The position numbers and the translations under genes were made by a program. From contig JAOATL010000015.1 of assembly GCA_030158125.1 (NCBI GenBank), positions 310,001-374,000 of the forward strand: DNA of 64,000 bases, in the 5' to 3' direction. The notes beneath the pieces are model-generated. The model worked only from the letters and a program-made list of their open reading frames with translations, made no database searches and had not been told where the DNA came from. This document shows positions 17,171 through 26,404 of the stretch, one piece after another. Numbering within the stretch: position 1 is the first letter of the stretch; every line of letters starts with the position of its first letter. This DNA is from Limnohabitans sp. (GTDB lineage: Bacteria; Pseudomonadota; Gammaproteobacteria; Burkholderiales; Burkholderiaceae_C).

Positions 17171-18547
17171 ATGACTGCACGTAATACGACCGTCGTTGCC
17201 GACGCCAACGCCCCTGCCATCACCCAATTGTTGGCCGAATTTGTGGCCACACACCCCTCCAAGGGCTGGTCAGACGCCGTTGAAGCGCAAGCGCATCGCA
17301 CCTTCGCCAATTGGGCAGGCTGTGCCGTGGGACCCAGCACCCATGAAACGGTCGAAGCCGCATTGGGCGCTGTGAAAGAACTGGCTCCTTCTGCCCAAGC
17401 ATCGGTTTTGGGGCGCAGCGACCGCGTTGACATGGCCAATGCCGCATTGCTAAATGGCATCAGCTCGCACACCTTTGACTTTGATGACACGCACCTGAAA
17501 ACCATCATTCACCCCGCCGGCCCCGTGGCTTCTGCCATCTTGGCTTTGGGTGAGCACCTGGGCTCTACTGGCCGTCAATTGATCGATGCGTTGGTGCTGG
17601 GCGTGGAAGTTTCTTGTCGTGTGGGCAATGCGGTGTATCCCAACCACTACGACCGCGGCTGGCACATCACCGGTTCTACGGGCATGTTGGGCAGTGCAGC
17701 CGCATGCTCACGCCTGTTGGGCTTGAACGCCAAGCAAACGCAAATGGCTTTGGGCATTGCCGCATCGCAGCCAGTCGGCTTGCGTGAACAGTTTGGCACC
17801 ATGACCAAGCCTTTCCACCCCGGTGGCGCCGCCAAAGTGGGCTTGATGTCTGCCTTGATGGCCAAACACGGTTACACCGCATCCCCCCGCGCTTTGGAAG
17901 CACCGCGCGGCTTGATGCAAGTGTTCTCCGACAAAACCGATTGGAAAGAAGTCACTGAGAACTTGGGCACTTCTTGGGAAATCGAACTCAACACCTACAA
18001 GCCATTTGCTTGCGGCATTGTGATTCACCCCGCCATCGATGCGTGTGTGCAATTGCGCGAGAAGCACAACATCAAGCCCGAGCAAGTGGCCAAAGTCACT
18101 TTGAAAGCCCACCCCTTGGTGCAAGAACTCACGGGCAAGAAAACACCGACCGACGGCTTGTTGGCCAAGTTCAGTGTGTTCCATTCGTGCGCCGTGGCAT
18201 TGATCTACGGCCGCGCTGGCGAACATGAATACGCCGATGACGTGGTGCGCTCACCCTTGGTGATTGGCGTGCGCGACAAAGTTGAATTGATTGTGGACCG
18301 CAGCATCCACGAAGCCTCTGTCGACGTGACCTTGGAAACCACCGACGGCCAAAAGCACCACATCTACATTGAGCGCGCCATTGGCAGTTTGGAAAAGCCC
18401 ATGAGCAACGAGCAACTTAAAGCCAAGTTTGTCGACCAAAGCACACCCATTTTGGGTGCTGCCAAAACAGAAGAAGCTTGGAATTTGTGCATGAGCTTGG
18501 CAGCGCAAAAAGATTTGAAAGCCTTGCTCAAAAGCTTGACCCAGTAA
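17171..18547 (+). CDS. MmgE/PrpD family protein (first copy)
   Basis: 458 residues with MmgE/PrpD landmarks: HTFDFDDTHLKTIIHPAG, RGWHITGSTGMLGSAAACSR, KPFHPGGAAKVGLMSAL and YKPFACGIVIHPAIDAC. The superfamily includes 2-methylcitrate dehydratase, cis-aconitate decarboxylase and iminodisuccinate epimerase. The start at 17171 matches the usual family N-terminus; the longer frame starting at 17045 includes sequence unlike the family. A hairpin terminator follows at 18561. It heads a run with a TTT transporter and a second PrpD gene, so it probably acts on an imported tricarboxylate-like substrate. Confidence 0.88.
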   Translation: MTARNTTVVADANAPAITQLLAEFVATHPSKGWSDAVEAQAHRTFANWAGCAVGPSTHETVEAALGAVKELAPSAQASVLGRSDRVDMANAALLNGISSHTFDFDDTHLKTIIHPAGPVASAILALGEHLGSTGRQLIDALVLGVEVSCRVGNAVYPNHYDRGWHITGSTGMLGSAAACSRLLGLNAKQTQMALGIAASQPVGLREQFGTMTKPFHPGGAAKVGLMSALMAKHGYTASPRALEAPRGLMQVFSDKTDWKEVTENLGTSWEIELNTYKPFACGIVIHPAIDACVQLREKHNIKPEQVAKVTLKAHPLVQELTGKKTPTDGLLAKFSVFHSCAVALIYGRAGEHEYADDVVRSPLVIGVRDKVELIVDRSIHEASVDVTLETTDGQKHHIYIERAIGSLEKPMSNEQLKAKFVDQSTPILGAAKTEEAWNLCMSLAAQKDLKALLKSLTQ

Positions 18548-18560
18548 GCTGACTCAACCC

Positions 18561-18592
18561 AATCCCGACGGTGCAGACCTCGGGATTTTTTT
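18561..18592 (+). terminator. Rho-independent terminator/attenuator after first PrpD gene
   Basis: AATCCCGA (18561-18568) and TCGGGATT (18580-18587) form a perfect 8-bp stem with an 11-base loop, and a run of seven Ts follows. It lies between the PrpD gene and the Bug receptor gene, so it may reduce read-through into the transporter genes. Confidence 0.75.
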
Positions 18593-18609
18593 GCAAAACG
18601 GAGACTCAC

Positions 18610-19590
18610 ATGAAACGCAAATTTGTTCTCAAGACGGTCCTGGCCCTTGGCATGGCGATCGCGGGCCTCAGTAGCCTGAGCAACGCGGTGGCACAAACCA
18701 CGGCCGCGTATCCCGCCAGCCGAGTGACCTTGGTCACGCACTCAAGCCCTGGTGGTGGCACCGATGTGTTTTTGCGTGATTTGGCCAAGTACATCACGCC
18801 CGTCATGAAAACCAATTTTGCAGTGGAAAACATTCGGGGTGGCAGTGGTGCCAAAGCGGTGGCGCATGTGGCCAAAGGCCCTGCCGATGGCTCGATGTTT
18901 TATGGCACCACGCCAACTTACATTCAAACCACCTTGCTGTCCAAGCCATCGGTTGGCTACGACGGCCTGGACCCCATGCTGATTGTCTTCATTGATCCAG
19001 AAGTCATTTTTACGCGGGCCGATTCACCTTTCAAAACACTGCAAGATGTGATGGCGCATGCCAAAGCCAACCCTGGAAAATCGCGTTGGGGTGCTTCCAA
19101 CCCAGCCTCGCTGGAACGCATTGGCATGGAGAAATTGGCGCGCGCCGCCGGCGTCAAGGTGCCCATCGTCAGCCATGAAGGGGGTGGCGATCAAATGATT
19201 GGCGTCCTCAATGGTACCTATGACATTGGTGTAGGCGAAATACAAGAATTGCAAGGTCAGTTGGAAGCAGGCAAAGTGCGCTTATTGGCCACCTTGTCTG
19301 ACAAGCGCTTGGCGGGTTTGCCGCAGTTGCAGACTGCCAAAGAGCAGGGTTACAACGTGGTGATTCGCAAATTTCGAGGATTGGCCAGCCCTAAAGGGGT
19401 GTCCGACAACATTGCGCAACTCTGGGAAGACGCGGCACGCAAAGTACTGGAATTGCCGGCATACAAAACCGAATACACCAAGGACCATTTGACGCCGATG
19501 CTACTGGGCCGTGATGCGGCGCGCAAATTCATTCAAGACGTTGCGCAAGAAACAGCGCAAGACTTCAAAGAAATGGGTTTGCTCAAATGA
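18610..19590 (+). CDS. Bug/TctC-family tripartite tricarboxylate transporter receptor (first copy)
   Basis: 326 residues with a Sec signal peptide (LALGMAIAGLSSLSNAVAQ) and the Bug-type pattern YPASRVTLVTHSSPGGGTDV. The family's middle part is seen in AHAKANPGKSRWGASNPASL. Bug proteins are periplasmic binding proteins for carboxylates. GGAGA precedes the ATG at 18610. Its stop overlaps the TctB start (ATGA), and TctA follows, so this is a complete three-part TTT system. The substrate is unknown. Confidence 0.9.
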   Translation: MKRKFVLKTVLALGMAIAGLSSLSNAVAQTTAAYPASRVTLVTHSSPGGGTDVFLRDLAKYITPVMKTNFAVENIRGGSGAKAVAHVAKGPADGSMFYGTTPTYIQTTLLSKPSVGYDGLDPMLIVFIDPEVIFTRADSPFKTLQDVMAHAKANPGKSRWGASNPASLERIGMEKLARAAGVKVPIVSHEGGGDQMIGVLNGTYDIGVGEIQELQGQLEAGKVRLLATLSDKRLAGLPQLQTAKEQGYNVVIRKFRGLASPKGVSDNIAQLWEDAARKVLELPAYKTEYTKDHLTPMLLGRDAARKFIQDVAQETAQDFKEMGLLK

Positions 19591-20096
19591 GTGAGCAGTT
19601 GACCGATGCCTCGGCTGACAAAATAACCGGCGCTGCAGGCATGCTGGCTGGCGCCGCTTATGGCTACACGGCGCTCAACATTGAAGACAGCCTGCTGGCC
19701 GATGCCGTGGGTGCTGGCGGCGTGCCACTCGCAGTTTCAGCGACCTTGTTTCTGGCCGCGCTGATACTCAGCCTCAAAGCTTGGTTCAAATCGCCAGTTC
19801 AGTCGGCAGACCCTGCGGTGCAATCTGATGCGGCACAGGGCGGCAGCGCACACCCGCACTTGATGGCGGGCGCACTGCTGTTGCTGTTGGCCCTCTACGT
19901 CTGGGTGCTCCCGTTCCTGGGCTATCTGCTGTCGATCGGCTTGTTGGTGGCCAGCTGTGCCTGGTTGGGCGGCGCGCGGCAAAAGCGTTCGTTGATGCTT
20001 GCGGCACTGCTGGCGGGTCCGGCGCTGTGGCTGATTTTTGATTGGGCCCTGGCAATCGGTTTGCCGATGGGTGTTTGGCCCTCATTGGTGAAATAA
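19587..20096 (+). CDS. TctB-family small membrane subunit of TTT transporter
   Basis: 169 residues with about four membrane segments (PLAVSATLFLAALILSL; HLMAGALLLLLALYVWVL; GYLLSIGLLVASCAWLGG; ALLAGPALWLIFDWALAIGL). The length and topology fit TctB, the small membrane partner of TctA. It lies between the Bug receptor and TctA genes, coupled to the first by a 4-base overlap and 3 bases before the second. Confidence 0.88.
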   Translation: MSEQLTDASADKITGAAGMLAGAAYGYTALNIEDSLLADAVGAGGVPLAVSATLFLAALILSLKAWFKSPVQSADPAVQSDAAQGGSAHPHLMAGALLLLLALYVWVLPFLGYLLSIGLLVASCAWLGGARQKRSLMLAALLAGPALWLIFDWALAIGLPMGVWPSLVK

Positions 20097-20099
20097 ATC

Positions 20100-21584
20100 A
20101 TGGACAATTTTTTGTTGGCCTTGTCCAACCTGGCTTCAGGCTGGGTTATTTTGTCGGCATTTGCCGGCGTGTTGTGGGGCATTTTGGGGGGTGCTTTGCC
20201 AGGCATTTCGCCTTCTATTGCGATGGCCTTGTTGCTGCCGTTCACGGTGGGCATGGAGGCCACCAACGCCATTGTTTTATTGGCCAGTGTTTATGTGGGT
20301 GCGGAATATGGTGGCTCCATACCCGCCATTTTGATTCGAACACCTGGCACCAACTCGGCTTCGGCAACGGTATTGGATGGTTATGAGATGGCCAAGCAAG
20401 GCAAAGCCGGGGAAGCTTTGGGCATCTCACTCACCTCTGGTTTGGTGGGTGGCTTGTTTGGCTTGCTGGTGTTGGTCTTGTGCACAGAAAGCTTGGCGCA
20501 AGTGGCCCTGGCCTTCACGCCAGCAGCGTATTTTTCATTGGGAATTTTAGGCTTGTCAGTGATTGCCGGTCTGGCCGGCGGATCCTTGATGCGTGGTCTG
20601 ATGGCCGCTTGTATTGGACTGATGATTGCTTTCATCGGCAGCGATCCTGTGTCGGGGGTGCAACGTTTTACGTTTGGATCAGAAGATTTGCTGGACGGTG
20701 TGAAACCCATTTTGGTGATGGTTGGACTTTTTGCGGTTACCGAAATGTTGGTGCAAATTGGAGAGCCACCCTGGGCGCAAGGTGGTAACGCTTCAACCAA
20801 ATTGAAATTACCCAACTGGGCCATGACCAAACGTTTGGTCAAGCCGCAAGCCATTGGTTCTGTGATTGGTACCGTGGAAGGTGTGACCCCTGGCGCTGGC
20901 GGAACCATCGCAGCTTTCATGGCGTATTCAGAAGCCAAACGTTGGTCCAAGCATCCTGAAGAGTTTGGCAAAGGCTCGCCGGAGGGCATTGCTGCGCCAG
21001 AGTCGGCCAACAACGTGGTGACTGCAACAGCCTTGGTGCCTTTGCTCAGTTTGGGCATTCCCGGCTCCAACTCTGCGGCTATTTTGCTGGGTGGTTTTTT
21101 GATTCATGGCCTACAACCTGGCCCCATGCTGTTTCAAAAAGCACCTGAAGTGGTCTATGGTTTGTATGGGGGCTTGTTCATTGCCAACATTGCCATGCTC
21201 TTGATTGGCTTGGTGATTTTGTCGCCGTGCATGTGGTTGGTCAATCGCCCTAAGCCTTACCTGATCGCATTCATTTTGGCTTTGGTGATGTCGGGTGTTT
21301 TTGCCATCCATCAAAGTATTTTTGAGTGCGGATTGGTGTTGGCCATTGGTGTGATGGGTTACATCATGCGGCTGCTTCGCATCCCGGTGTTGCCACTGGT
21401 GTTGGGTTTGGTCTTAGGTTATTTGGTTGAATCCAACTATCGCCGCAGTCTGCTGATTTCTGGCGGCGAGCACAGCATATTTCTAACGGATCCAGTGTCT
21501 GCAGGCTTGCTGAGCTTGGCCTTGGTGTTGACTCTGTACACCGCATGGAAAGAATTCAGTGACAAACAAAAATCCAAAGGTTGA
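20100..21584 (+). CDS. TctA-family large permease subunit of TTT transporter
   Basis: 494 residues and about twelve membrane segments. The TctA motif GGALPGISPSIAMALLLPFT is near residue 40, and a second related motif TVEGVTPGAGGTIAAFMAYS follows in the middle; LSLGIPGSNSAAILLGGFL is also typical. TctA is the main channel that takes substrate from the Bug receptor using an ion gradient. It is followed 5 bases later by the second PrpD gene. Confidence 0.93.
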   Translation: MDNFLLALSNLASGWVILSAFAGVLWGILGGALPGISPSIAMALLLPFTVGMEATNAIVLLASVYVGAEYGGSIPAILIRTPGTNSASATVLDGYEMAKQGKAGEALGISLTSGLVGGLFGLLVLVLCTESLAQVALAFTPAAYFSLGILGLSVIAGLAGGSLMRGLMAACIGLMIAFIGSDPVSGVQRFTFGSEDLLDGVKPILVMVGLFAVTEMLVQIGEPPWAQGGNASTKLKLPNWAMTKRLVKPQAIGSVIGTVEGVTPGAGGTIAAFMAYSEAKRWSKHPEEFGKGSPEGIAAPESANNVVTATALVPLLSLGIPGSNSAAILLGGFLIHGLQPGPMLFQKAPEVVYGLYGGLFIANIAMLLIGLVILSPCMWLVNRPKPYLIAFILALVMSGVFAIHQSIFECGLVLAIGVMGYIMRLLRIPVLPLVLGLVLGYLVESNYRRSLLISGGEHSIFLTDPVSAGLLSLALVLTLYTAWKEFSDKQKSKG

Positions 21585-21589
21585 ACCGC

Positions 21590-22978
21590 ATGACGCATGA
21601 TCAAAATTCAGTCACCATCGCCGCACAATTGGCGGCGGGCATTGTCCAGGCGCATCCAGAAAATGAAACATTGGGCCAACACGTGGGCCAGCGTTTGATC
21701 ATGGATGTGGCTGGCATTTGCATTGCCGCGCGCCACGAGACCTATGTCAAAGCAGCGCTCAGCTCTTTTGAGCAAGACGGCAATTGCACGGTGTTTGGTT
21801 TCTCGCAGAAGTGCGGCGTAGAAGGCGCTGCCTTTGTGAACGGCATCGCAGCGCACGGCGAAGACTTTGACGACACTTACGAAGGCGGCCCTGTGCATGC
21901 GGGCGTGGTCATCGTGCCGGCTTTGTTGGCTGCTGCAGAGCGTCATGCATTGTCGGGCGAGCAATTGCTGCGCGGTGTGGCCATTGGCGTTGAAGTGATG
22001 TGCCGTTTGTGTGCTGTGGCGCCCACGCGTGTGCACAAAGCGGGTTTCCACCCCACTGCTATTTTTGGTGTGATGGGCGGCGTGGCCGGTTTGGGCGCCG
22101 CACTCAACTTGACCGAAGAACAGTTGGTGAATGCCTTTGGCATTGCCGGCAGCATGGCCGGCGGCATCATTGAGTATTTGGCCGATGGTTCTTGGACCAA
22201 GCGCATGCACCCTGGCTGGGCTGCGCAATCGGCATACCGCGCGGTGCGCATGGCACAAGCCGGCTTCAAAGGCCCTGCCACTGTGTTTGAAGGTCACCAT
22301 GGCTTGTTCCATGGTTTTGCCAACACCACCGATGGCAACTTTGACGCCATGATGAAAGACTTTGGCCAGTCTTGGATTTGGACCACCATTGCTTTCAAGC
22401 CTTACGCTTGCGGCACCATGGCGCATCCTTTCATTGATTGCGCACGTTTGATTCGTCAGGATTTGGCAAAGCAAAACGTGGCCTTGACCGAGATCGATCG
22501 CATTGAGTGCGACACCGCGGAAGGCATCGTGCATCGTTTGTGGGAGCCTTTGTCGCTCAAGCATTCACCGCCCAATGCGTATGCGGCCAAGTTCAGCATT
22601 CCTTATGCCATTGCAGCGGGTTTGATGTTGGACGATGCGGGTCTCGAAGCCTATACGGAAGAGGTGGTGCAAGGCGCCGACATTCGCGCGCTGGCCGCCA
22701 AGGTGAGCTACATCGTGGATCCTCAAAATCCTTACCCCAAACAATTCACGGGCCATGTGCGCGTGCATTTGAAAAATGGTCAAGTGCTCGAGCAACGTCA
22801 GGGCTTCTTCAAAGGCGGCGTGGACCATCCCATGACCGATGCAGACTTGCTGCAAAAGTTCAAAGCCAATTGCAAATTTGGCGGTTTGGATGCCGCTCAA
22901 ACGCAAAACATTTTGTCGCAGGTGCAGGGCATGTTCAAAGCCAGCACCGTGTCCTTGAGCAGCTTGGCGGTGAAGTAA
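21590..22978 (+). CDS. MmgE/PrpD family protein (second copy)
   Basis: 462 residues with family features HGEDFDDTYEGGPVHAGVV, HPTAIFGVMGGVAGLGAALN, KRMHPGWAAQSAYRAVRMA and FKPYACGTMAHPFIDCARLI. It is clearly diverged from the copy at 17171, so the two likely act on different intermediates or form a hetero-oligomer. The ATG at 21590 has AAAGG upstream and follows the TctA stop closely. A dehydratase, epimerase or decarboxylase on a carboxylate substrate is likely, based on the family. Confidence 0.88.
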   Translation: MTHDQNSVTIAAQLAAGIVQAHPENETLGQHVGQRLIMDVAGICIAARHETYVKAALSSFEQDGNCTVFGFSQKCGVEGAAFVNGIAAHGEDFDDTYEGGPVHAGVVIVPALLAAAERHALSGEQLLRGVAIGVEVMCRLCAVAPTRVHKAGFHPTAIFGVMGGVAGLGAALNLTEEQLVNAFGIAGSMAGGIIEYLADGSWTKRMHPGWAAQSAYRAVRMAQAGFKGPATVFEGHHGLFHGFANTTDGNFDAMMKDFGQSWIWTTIAFKPYACGTMAHPFIDCARLIRQDLAKQNVALTEIDRIECDTAEGIVHRLWEPLSLKHSPPNAYAAKFSIPYAIAAGLMLDDAGLEAYTEEVVQGADIRALAAKVSYIVDPQNPYPKQFTGHVRVHLKNGQVLEQRQGFFKGGVDHPMTDADLLQKFKANCKFGGLDAAQTQNILSQVQGMFKASTVSLSSLAVK

Positions 22979-23021
22979 GCCAAGCGTTCTGAATTCAACT
23001 TCGCAGTACCGGAATTGCAAC

Positions 23022-23780
23022 ATGACAACTCTCCAGCCTGATCAAAAAGTGGCACTGGTCACTGGCGCCGGCCGCAACATTGGCCGTGCCATTGCGCACA
23101 CATTGGCCAAGCAAGGTTTTGCATTGGCCATCAACGTACGTGCATCTGTCAGCGAGGGCCAAGCAGTGGTCGATGAATTGTTGGCCTTGGGCACACCTGC
23201 GTTGTTGTGTGTGGCCGATGTCACCGACAGACAGAGCGTTCAAAGCATGATGGATTTGATTCAAACCACATGGGGCCGCTTGGATGTGGTGGTCAACAAT
23301 GCCGCCATCCGCCGTGAAGCCCCCATTGACCAAGTGTCGGTAGAAGATTGGCGCAACACCTTGGCCGTGGTGTTGGACGGTGCGTTTTATTGCAGTCAAG
23401 CTGCACTGCCTATGCTGCGTCAATCCCCCATGGGCGCGGTCATCAACATTGGCGGCTTGACGGCACACACCGGCGCCATGAATCGCCCGCATGTGGTCAC
23501 TGCCAAATCAGGTTTGGTGGGTTTGACGCGTGCCTTGGCGCACGATTTGGCGCCGAGCATCACGGTCAATTGCGTATCGCCCGGCATGATCTCTACCCAA
23601 CGCAACAGTGGCACCGCTTCGGCAGAGCCCAATCACCATGCCAAGCACCATCCTTTGATGGCGCGCCGTGGCACAGCCGACGAAGTGGCGGGCATGGTGG
23701 CATTTTTGGCAGGTGATCAAGCACGCTTTGTCACTGGCCAAGTGATGCACGTGAATGGCGGCACTTACTTAGGTTCGTGA
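23022..23780 (+). CDS. SDR-family protein lacking the catalytic Ser and Tyr
   Basis: 252 residues with a classical SDR fold: the nucleotide-binding loop VTGAGRNIGRAIAH, NNAAIRREAP and the C-terminal VTGQVMHVNGGTYLGS. Aligned to FabG, the catalytic Ser position is Gly (NIGGLTAHTG) and the catalytic Tyr position is Val (RPHVVTAKSG), although the Lys is kept. It may be an SDR branch with a different mechanism, or a non-reductase. It ends overlapping the start of the AbrB-like gene. It is part of the carboxylate module. Confidence 0.88.
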   Translation: MTTLQPDQKVALVTGAGRNIGRAIAHTLAKQGFALAINVRASVSEGQAVVDELLALGTPALLCVADVTDRQSVQSMMDLIQTTWGRLDVVVNNAAIRREAPIDQVSVEDWRNTLAVVLDGAFYCSQAALPMLRQSPMGAVINIGGLTAHTGAMNRPHVVTAKSGLVGLTRALAHDLAPSITVNCVSPGMISTQRNSGTASAEPNHHAKHHPLMARRGTADEVAGMVAFLAGDQARFVTGQVMHVNGGTYLGS

Positions 23781-24826
23781 TGAAGTTGGACCTCGATCGC
23801 TGGTTCCGTTTGGCCTTAACCCTTGGCTTTGCCGTGCTTGGCGGATGGTCGGCTTTTCATCTGCATGTGCCACTGCCCTGGGTCTTGGGGCCCATGGTGG
23901 CTGTGGCCTGCATCAGCATGGCCAACCGTGTTCACAAGCAACCGGTGTTGGCGCGCAAGTCCGCGCAAATTTACATTGGGGCTTCGATTGGTTTGTATTT
24001 CACACCCGCCGTGTTGGCCATGATTGGTGGCCTGGCGCCGTGGATGGTGTTGGGTGCTTTTGTGGGCATCTTCATGTCGGTGATGTCAGCCAGGGCTTTG
24101 CAATTGTTGGCCAAAGTAGATGGGCCAACCGCCATTTATGCGGTCGCACTGGGGGCCTCCTCCGAGATGTCGGTGCAAGCGCAGCGTGCAGGGGCTGATG
24201 GTGCGGTCGTGGCTTCTGCGCATGCGGTGCGCATCATGATGGTCACCTCGACAGCCTCTTACATTGCGTGGGCCAGTGGTGCCACGCCCATCATGCCAAC
24301 CCCTGGCGTGGGTGTATTGAGTTGGCCTGTGACGATTGGCGTGTTGACCACCGCCACTTTGGTGGGTTGGGGCTTTCAAAAAATCCGCACACCCAACCCT
24401 TGGGTCTTGGGCGCCTTGTTGATTGCGGCCATTTGCGCCAACCATGACATCACAGGCCGCTTGCCCGACCTGGGCTTGATTGCGGCGCAAGTCGTGATTG
24501 GATGGGGCTTAGGGCAACACATCAATCGCGCCTTCTTCACACGGGCTCCACGCACGTTGGCATCGGTTGCTGTTGTGACCTTGGGCATTTTGAGCGTGTG
24601 CATGGTGGCCGCATGGGTCATCTCACAAGGCGCAGGCATTGCGATCATGACGGCGTTTTTGTCGATGGCCCCAGGCGGCATGACCGAGATGGGCATCTTG
24701 TCCAAGGCCTTTGGATTGGGCGCGCCCATCGTCACGGCGTTTCACTTGACGCGCATTTTGACGACCATCTTTTTGACCAAGCCCGTGTCTGAAAAGATGA
24801 TGTCGACGGGTTGGGTGAAGCCTTGA
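23780..24826 (+). CDS. AbrB-family membrane protein (putative transporter)
   Basis: 348 residues with about nine membrane segments and two AbrB-type repeats, each with a PWVLG motif (HVPLPWVLGPMVAVACI early, TPNPWVLGALLIAAI later). The conserved MAPGGMTEMGILSKAFGLG is near the end. Older annotations call this family ammonia monooxygenase, which is misleading. It likely transports a metabolite of this pathway. The SDR stop TGA overlaps the ATG by one base. A GTG 3 bases earlier is an alternative start. Confidence 0.85.
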   Translation: MKLDLDRWFRLALTLGFAVLGGWSAFHLHVPLPWVLGPMVAVACISMANRVHKQPVLARKSAQIYIGASIGLYFTPAVLAMIGGLAPWMVLGAFVGIFMSVMSARALQLLAKVDGPTAIYAVALGASSEMSVQAQRAGADGAVVASAHAVRIMMVTSTASYIAWASGATPIMPTPGVGVLSWPVTIGVLTTATLVGWGFQKIRTPNPWVLGALLIAAICANHDITGRLPDLGLIAAQVVIGWGLGQHINRAFFTRAPRTLASVAVVTLGILSVCMVAAWVISQGAGIAIMTAFLSMAPGGMTEMGILSKAFGLGAPIVTAFHLTRILTTIFLTKPVSEKMMSTGWVKP

Positions 24827-24930
24827 GAGAATTTCTCTACAGACGCATTCGCTGGGTTCACAGCGTCATGGTGGACAGCGCAGTTTCCTGATTTAGATCA
24901 AATCAGCTTCCTCACAGCGGTTCTAAGATT

Positions 24931-24967
24931 GTTTCTTATGAGAGAACGTTGTTCTTTCATGTAGAAC
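24931..24967. promoter_or_regulatory. IclR-type operator A (two 17-bp palindromes)
   Basis: GTTTCTTATGAGAGAAC and GTTCTTTCATGTAGAAC, separated by GTT. It ends 25 bases before the first Rieske gene. The 37-bp layout is shared with six other sites in this island (see findings). Confidence 0.75.
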
Positions 24968-24992
24968 AACTTTTCCATATGGGAGACCGCAC

Positions 24993-26276
24993 ATGTTAAA
25001 AAAAGAGCAAAACGACTTGGTGACACAAACCGGCCCTGGCACCGCCATGGGCAACTTGTTCAGGCGCTATTGGATGCCTGCGTTGCTGTCGCAGCAATTG
25101 CCCAGCCCCGATTGCGATCCGGTTCGTTTGGAGTTGTTTTCAGAAAAAATGGTGGCGTTCCGCGATACGCAAGGTCGCTTGGGTTTGATCGATGAATTTT
25201 GCGCCCACCGCGGCGTGTCCTTGTGGTTTGGGCGGAATGAAGAAAATGGCTTGCGCTGCCCTTATCACGGCTGGAAATTTGACATCAAGGGCCAATGCAT
25301 TGAAGTGCCTTCCGAGCCCACATCCGGCTACTGCGACCGCATCAAACTGAAGTCATACCCCATGGTTGAGCGCGGCGGCGTGATCTGGGTTTACATGGGC
25401 CCGGCTGACAAACAGCCGCCCTTGCCTGAATACGAATTTGCCACAGTTCCCGCAGCGCAGTCGTACATGTCGAAGCGTTATCAGGAATGCAATTGGCTTC
25501 AAGCTTTAGAAGGCGGCATTGATTCCAGCCACGTTTCCTTCTTGCACAGCGGCAGTTTGAACACAGACCCTCTGTTCAAAGGCGCCAAAGGCAATCAATA
25601 CAACCTCAGTGATTTGAGTCCTGTGTTTGAAGTGGCAGAAGCCACCGGTGGTTTGTACATTGGTGCGCGTCGCAATGCGGAAGACGACCAATATTACTGG
25701 CGCATCACCCCTTGGCTCATGCCCAACTACACCGTGGTGCCACCACGCGGTGATCACCCTGTGCATGGTCACTTTTGGGTGCCCATCAATGACCATGCCT
25801 GCTGGGCTTGGAGCTTTGACTATCACCCCACCCGTGCCTTGACGCAAGCAGAGCGCTCGGCCATGGAAGGTGGTGCCAGCGTTCACGTGAAAGTGGATGC
25901 CGACTACAAACCTTTGCAGCGCAAAGAAAACAATTACGGCATGGACCGAGATGCGCAACGCAAGCGCATTTTCTACAGCGGCATTGAAGGCATTGGCATC
26001 CAAGATGCATCACTGCAAGAAAGCATGGGCAGCATTCAAGACCGCACCAAAGAGAATTTGGTGTCGACCGACAACGGCATCATCATGACGCGTCAGCGGT
26101 TGATGAAGGCCGCCAAAGCTTTGGCCGAAGATCCCAATTTCACATTGCCTGGCATTGATCCTGAAGAACAGAAAGTGCGATCTGCTGCAATTCTGTTGAA
26201 GCGTGATCTGGTGTTCAAAGAGGCTGCCAAAGAGGCTTTGCGGGCAGCGCCTGGCAAGCCGCACAGCTCCGTTTAA
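24993..26276 (+). CDS. Rieske non-heme iron oxygenase, alpha subunit (first copy)
   Basis: 427 residues. The N-terminal Rieske domain binds a 2Fe-2S cluster through CAHRG near residue 67 and CPYHGW near 86. The catalytic mononuclear iron site is EGGIDSSHVSFLHS (2-His pattern DxxHxxxxH), with the third ligand expected later. The family is that of phthalate 4,5-dioxygenase-like aromatic oxygenases and O-demethylases. GGGAGA lies before the ATG and operator A lies just upstream. Electrons probably come from the reductase at 34768-35811, with or without the ferredoxin at 27520. It closely resembles the gene at 28002, by eye about 85% identical. The substrate is not known. Confidence 0.93.
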   Translation: MLKKEQNDLVTQTGPGTAMGNLFRRYWMPALLSQQLPSPDCDPVRLELFSEKMVAFRDTQGRLGLIDEFCAHRGVSLWFGRNEENGLRCPYHGWKFDIKGQCIEVPSEPTSGYCDRIKLKSYPMVERGGVIWVYMGPADKQPPLPEYEFATVPAAQSYMSKRYQECNWLQALEGGIDSSHVSFLHSGSLNTDPLFKGAKGNQYNLSDLSPVFEVAEATGGLYIGARRNAEDDQYYWRITPWLMPNYTVVPPRGDHPVHGHFWVPINDHACWAWSFDYHPTRALTQAERSAMEGGASVHVKVDADYKPLQRKENNYGMDRDAQRKRIFYSGIEGIGIQDASLQESMGSIQDRTKENLVSTDNGIIMTRQRLMKAAKALAEDPNFTLPGIDPEEQKVRSAAILLKRDLVFKEAAKEALRAAPGKPHSSV

Positions 26277-26302
26277 AGCAAGCCAAGCTGTGAGAATTGC
26301 TC

Positions 26303-26339
26303 GTTCCCTTATAGGGAACGTCGGTTCTCTATGCTTGAC
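26303..26339. promoter_or_regulatory. IclR-type operator C (two 17-bp palindromes)
   Basis: GTTCCCTTATAGGGAAC is a nearly perfect palindrome; after the spacer GTC comes the weaker GGTTCTCTATGCTTGAC. A TTGACA (26335-26340) overlaps its right end. The site is about 65 bases before the Bug receptor gene. Confidence 0.7.
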
Positions 26340-26404
26340 AGCGCGGTGCGTTTCACCGACAGTTCAGGGCATTCCAACCTGTGGTTTGCTTGAAGGATTT
26401 GAAC

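Noticed and set aside
23780..24826. Ammonia monooxygenase, the old database name for this family
   Set aside because: The protein shows AbrB membrane repeats and no monooxygenase metal sites; the name is a historical misannotation.
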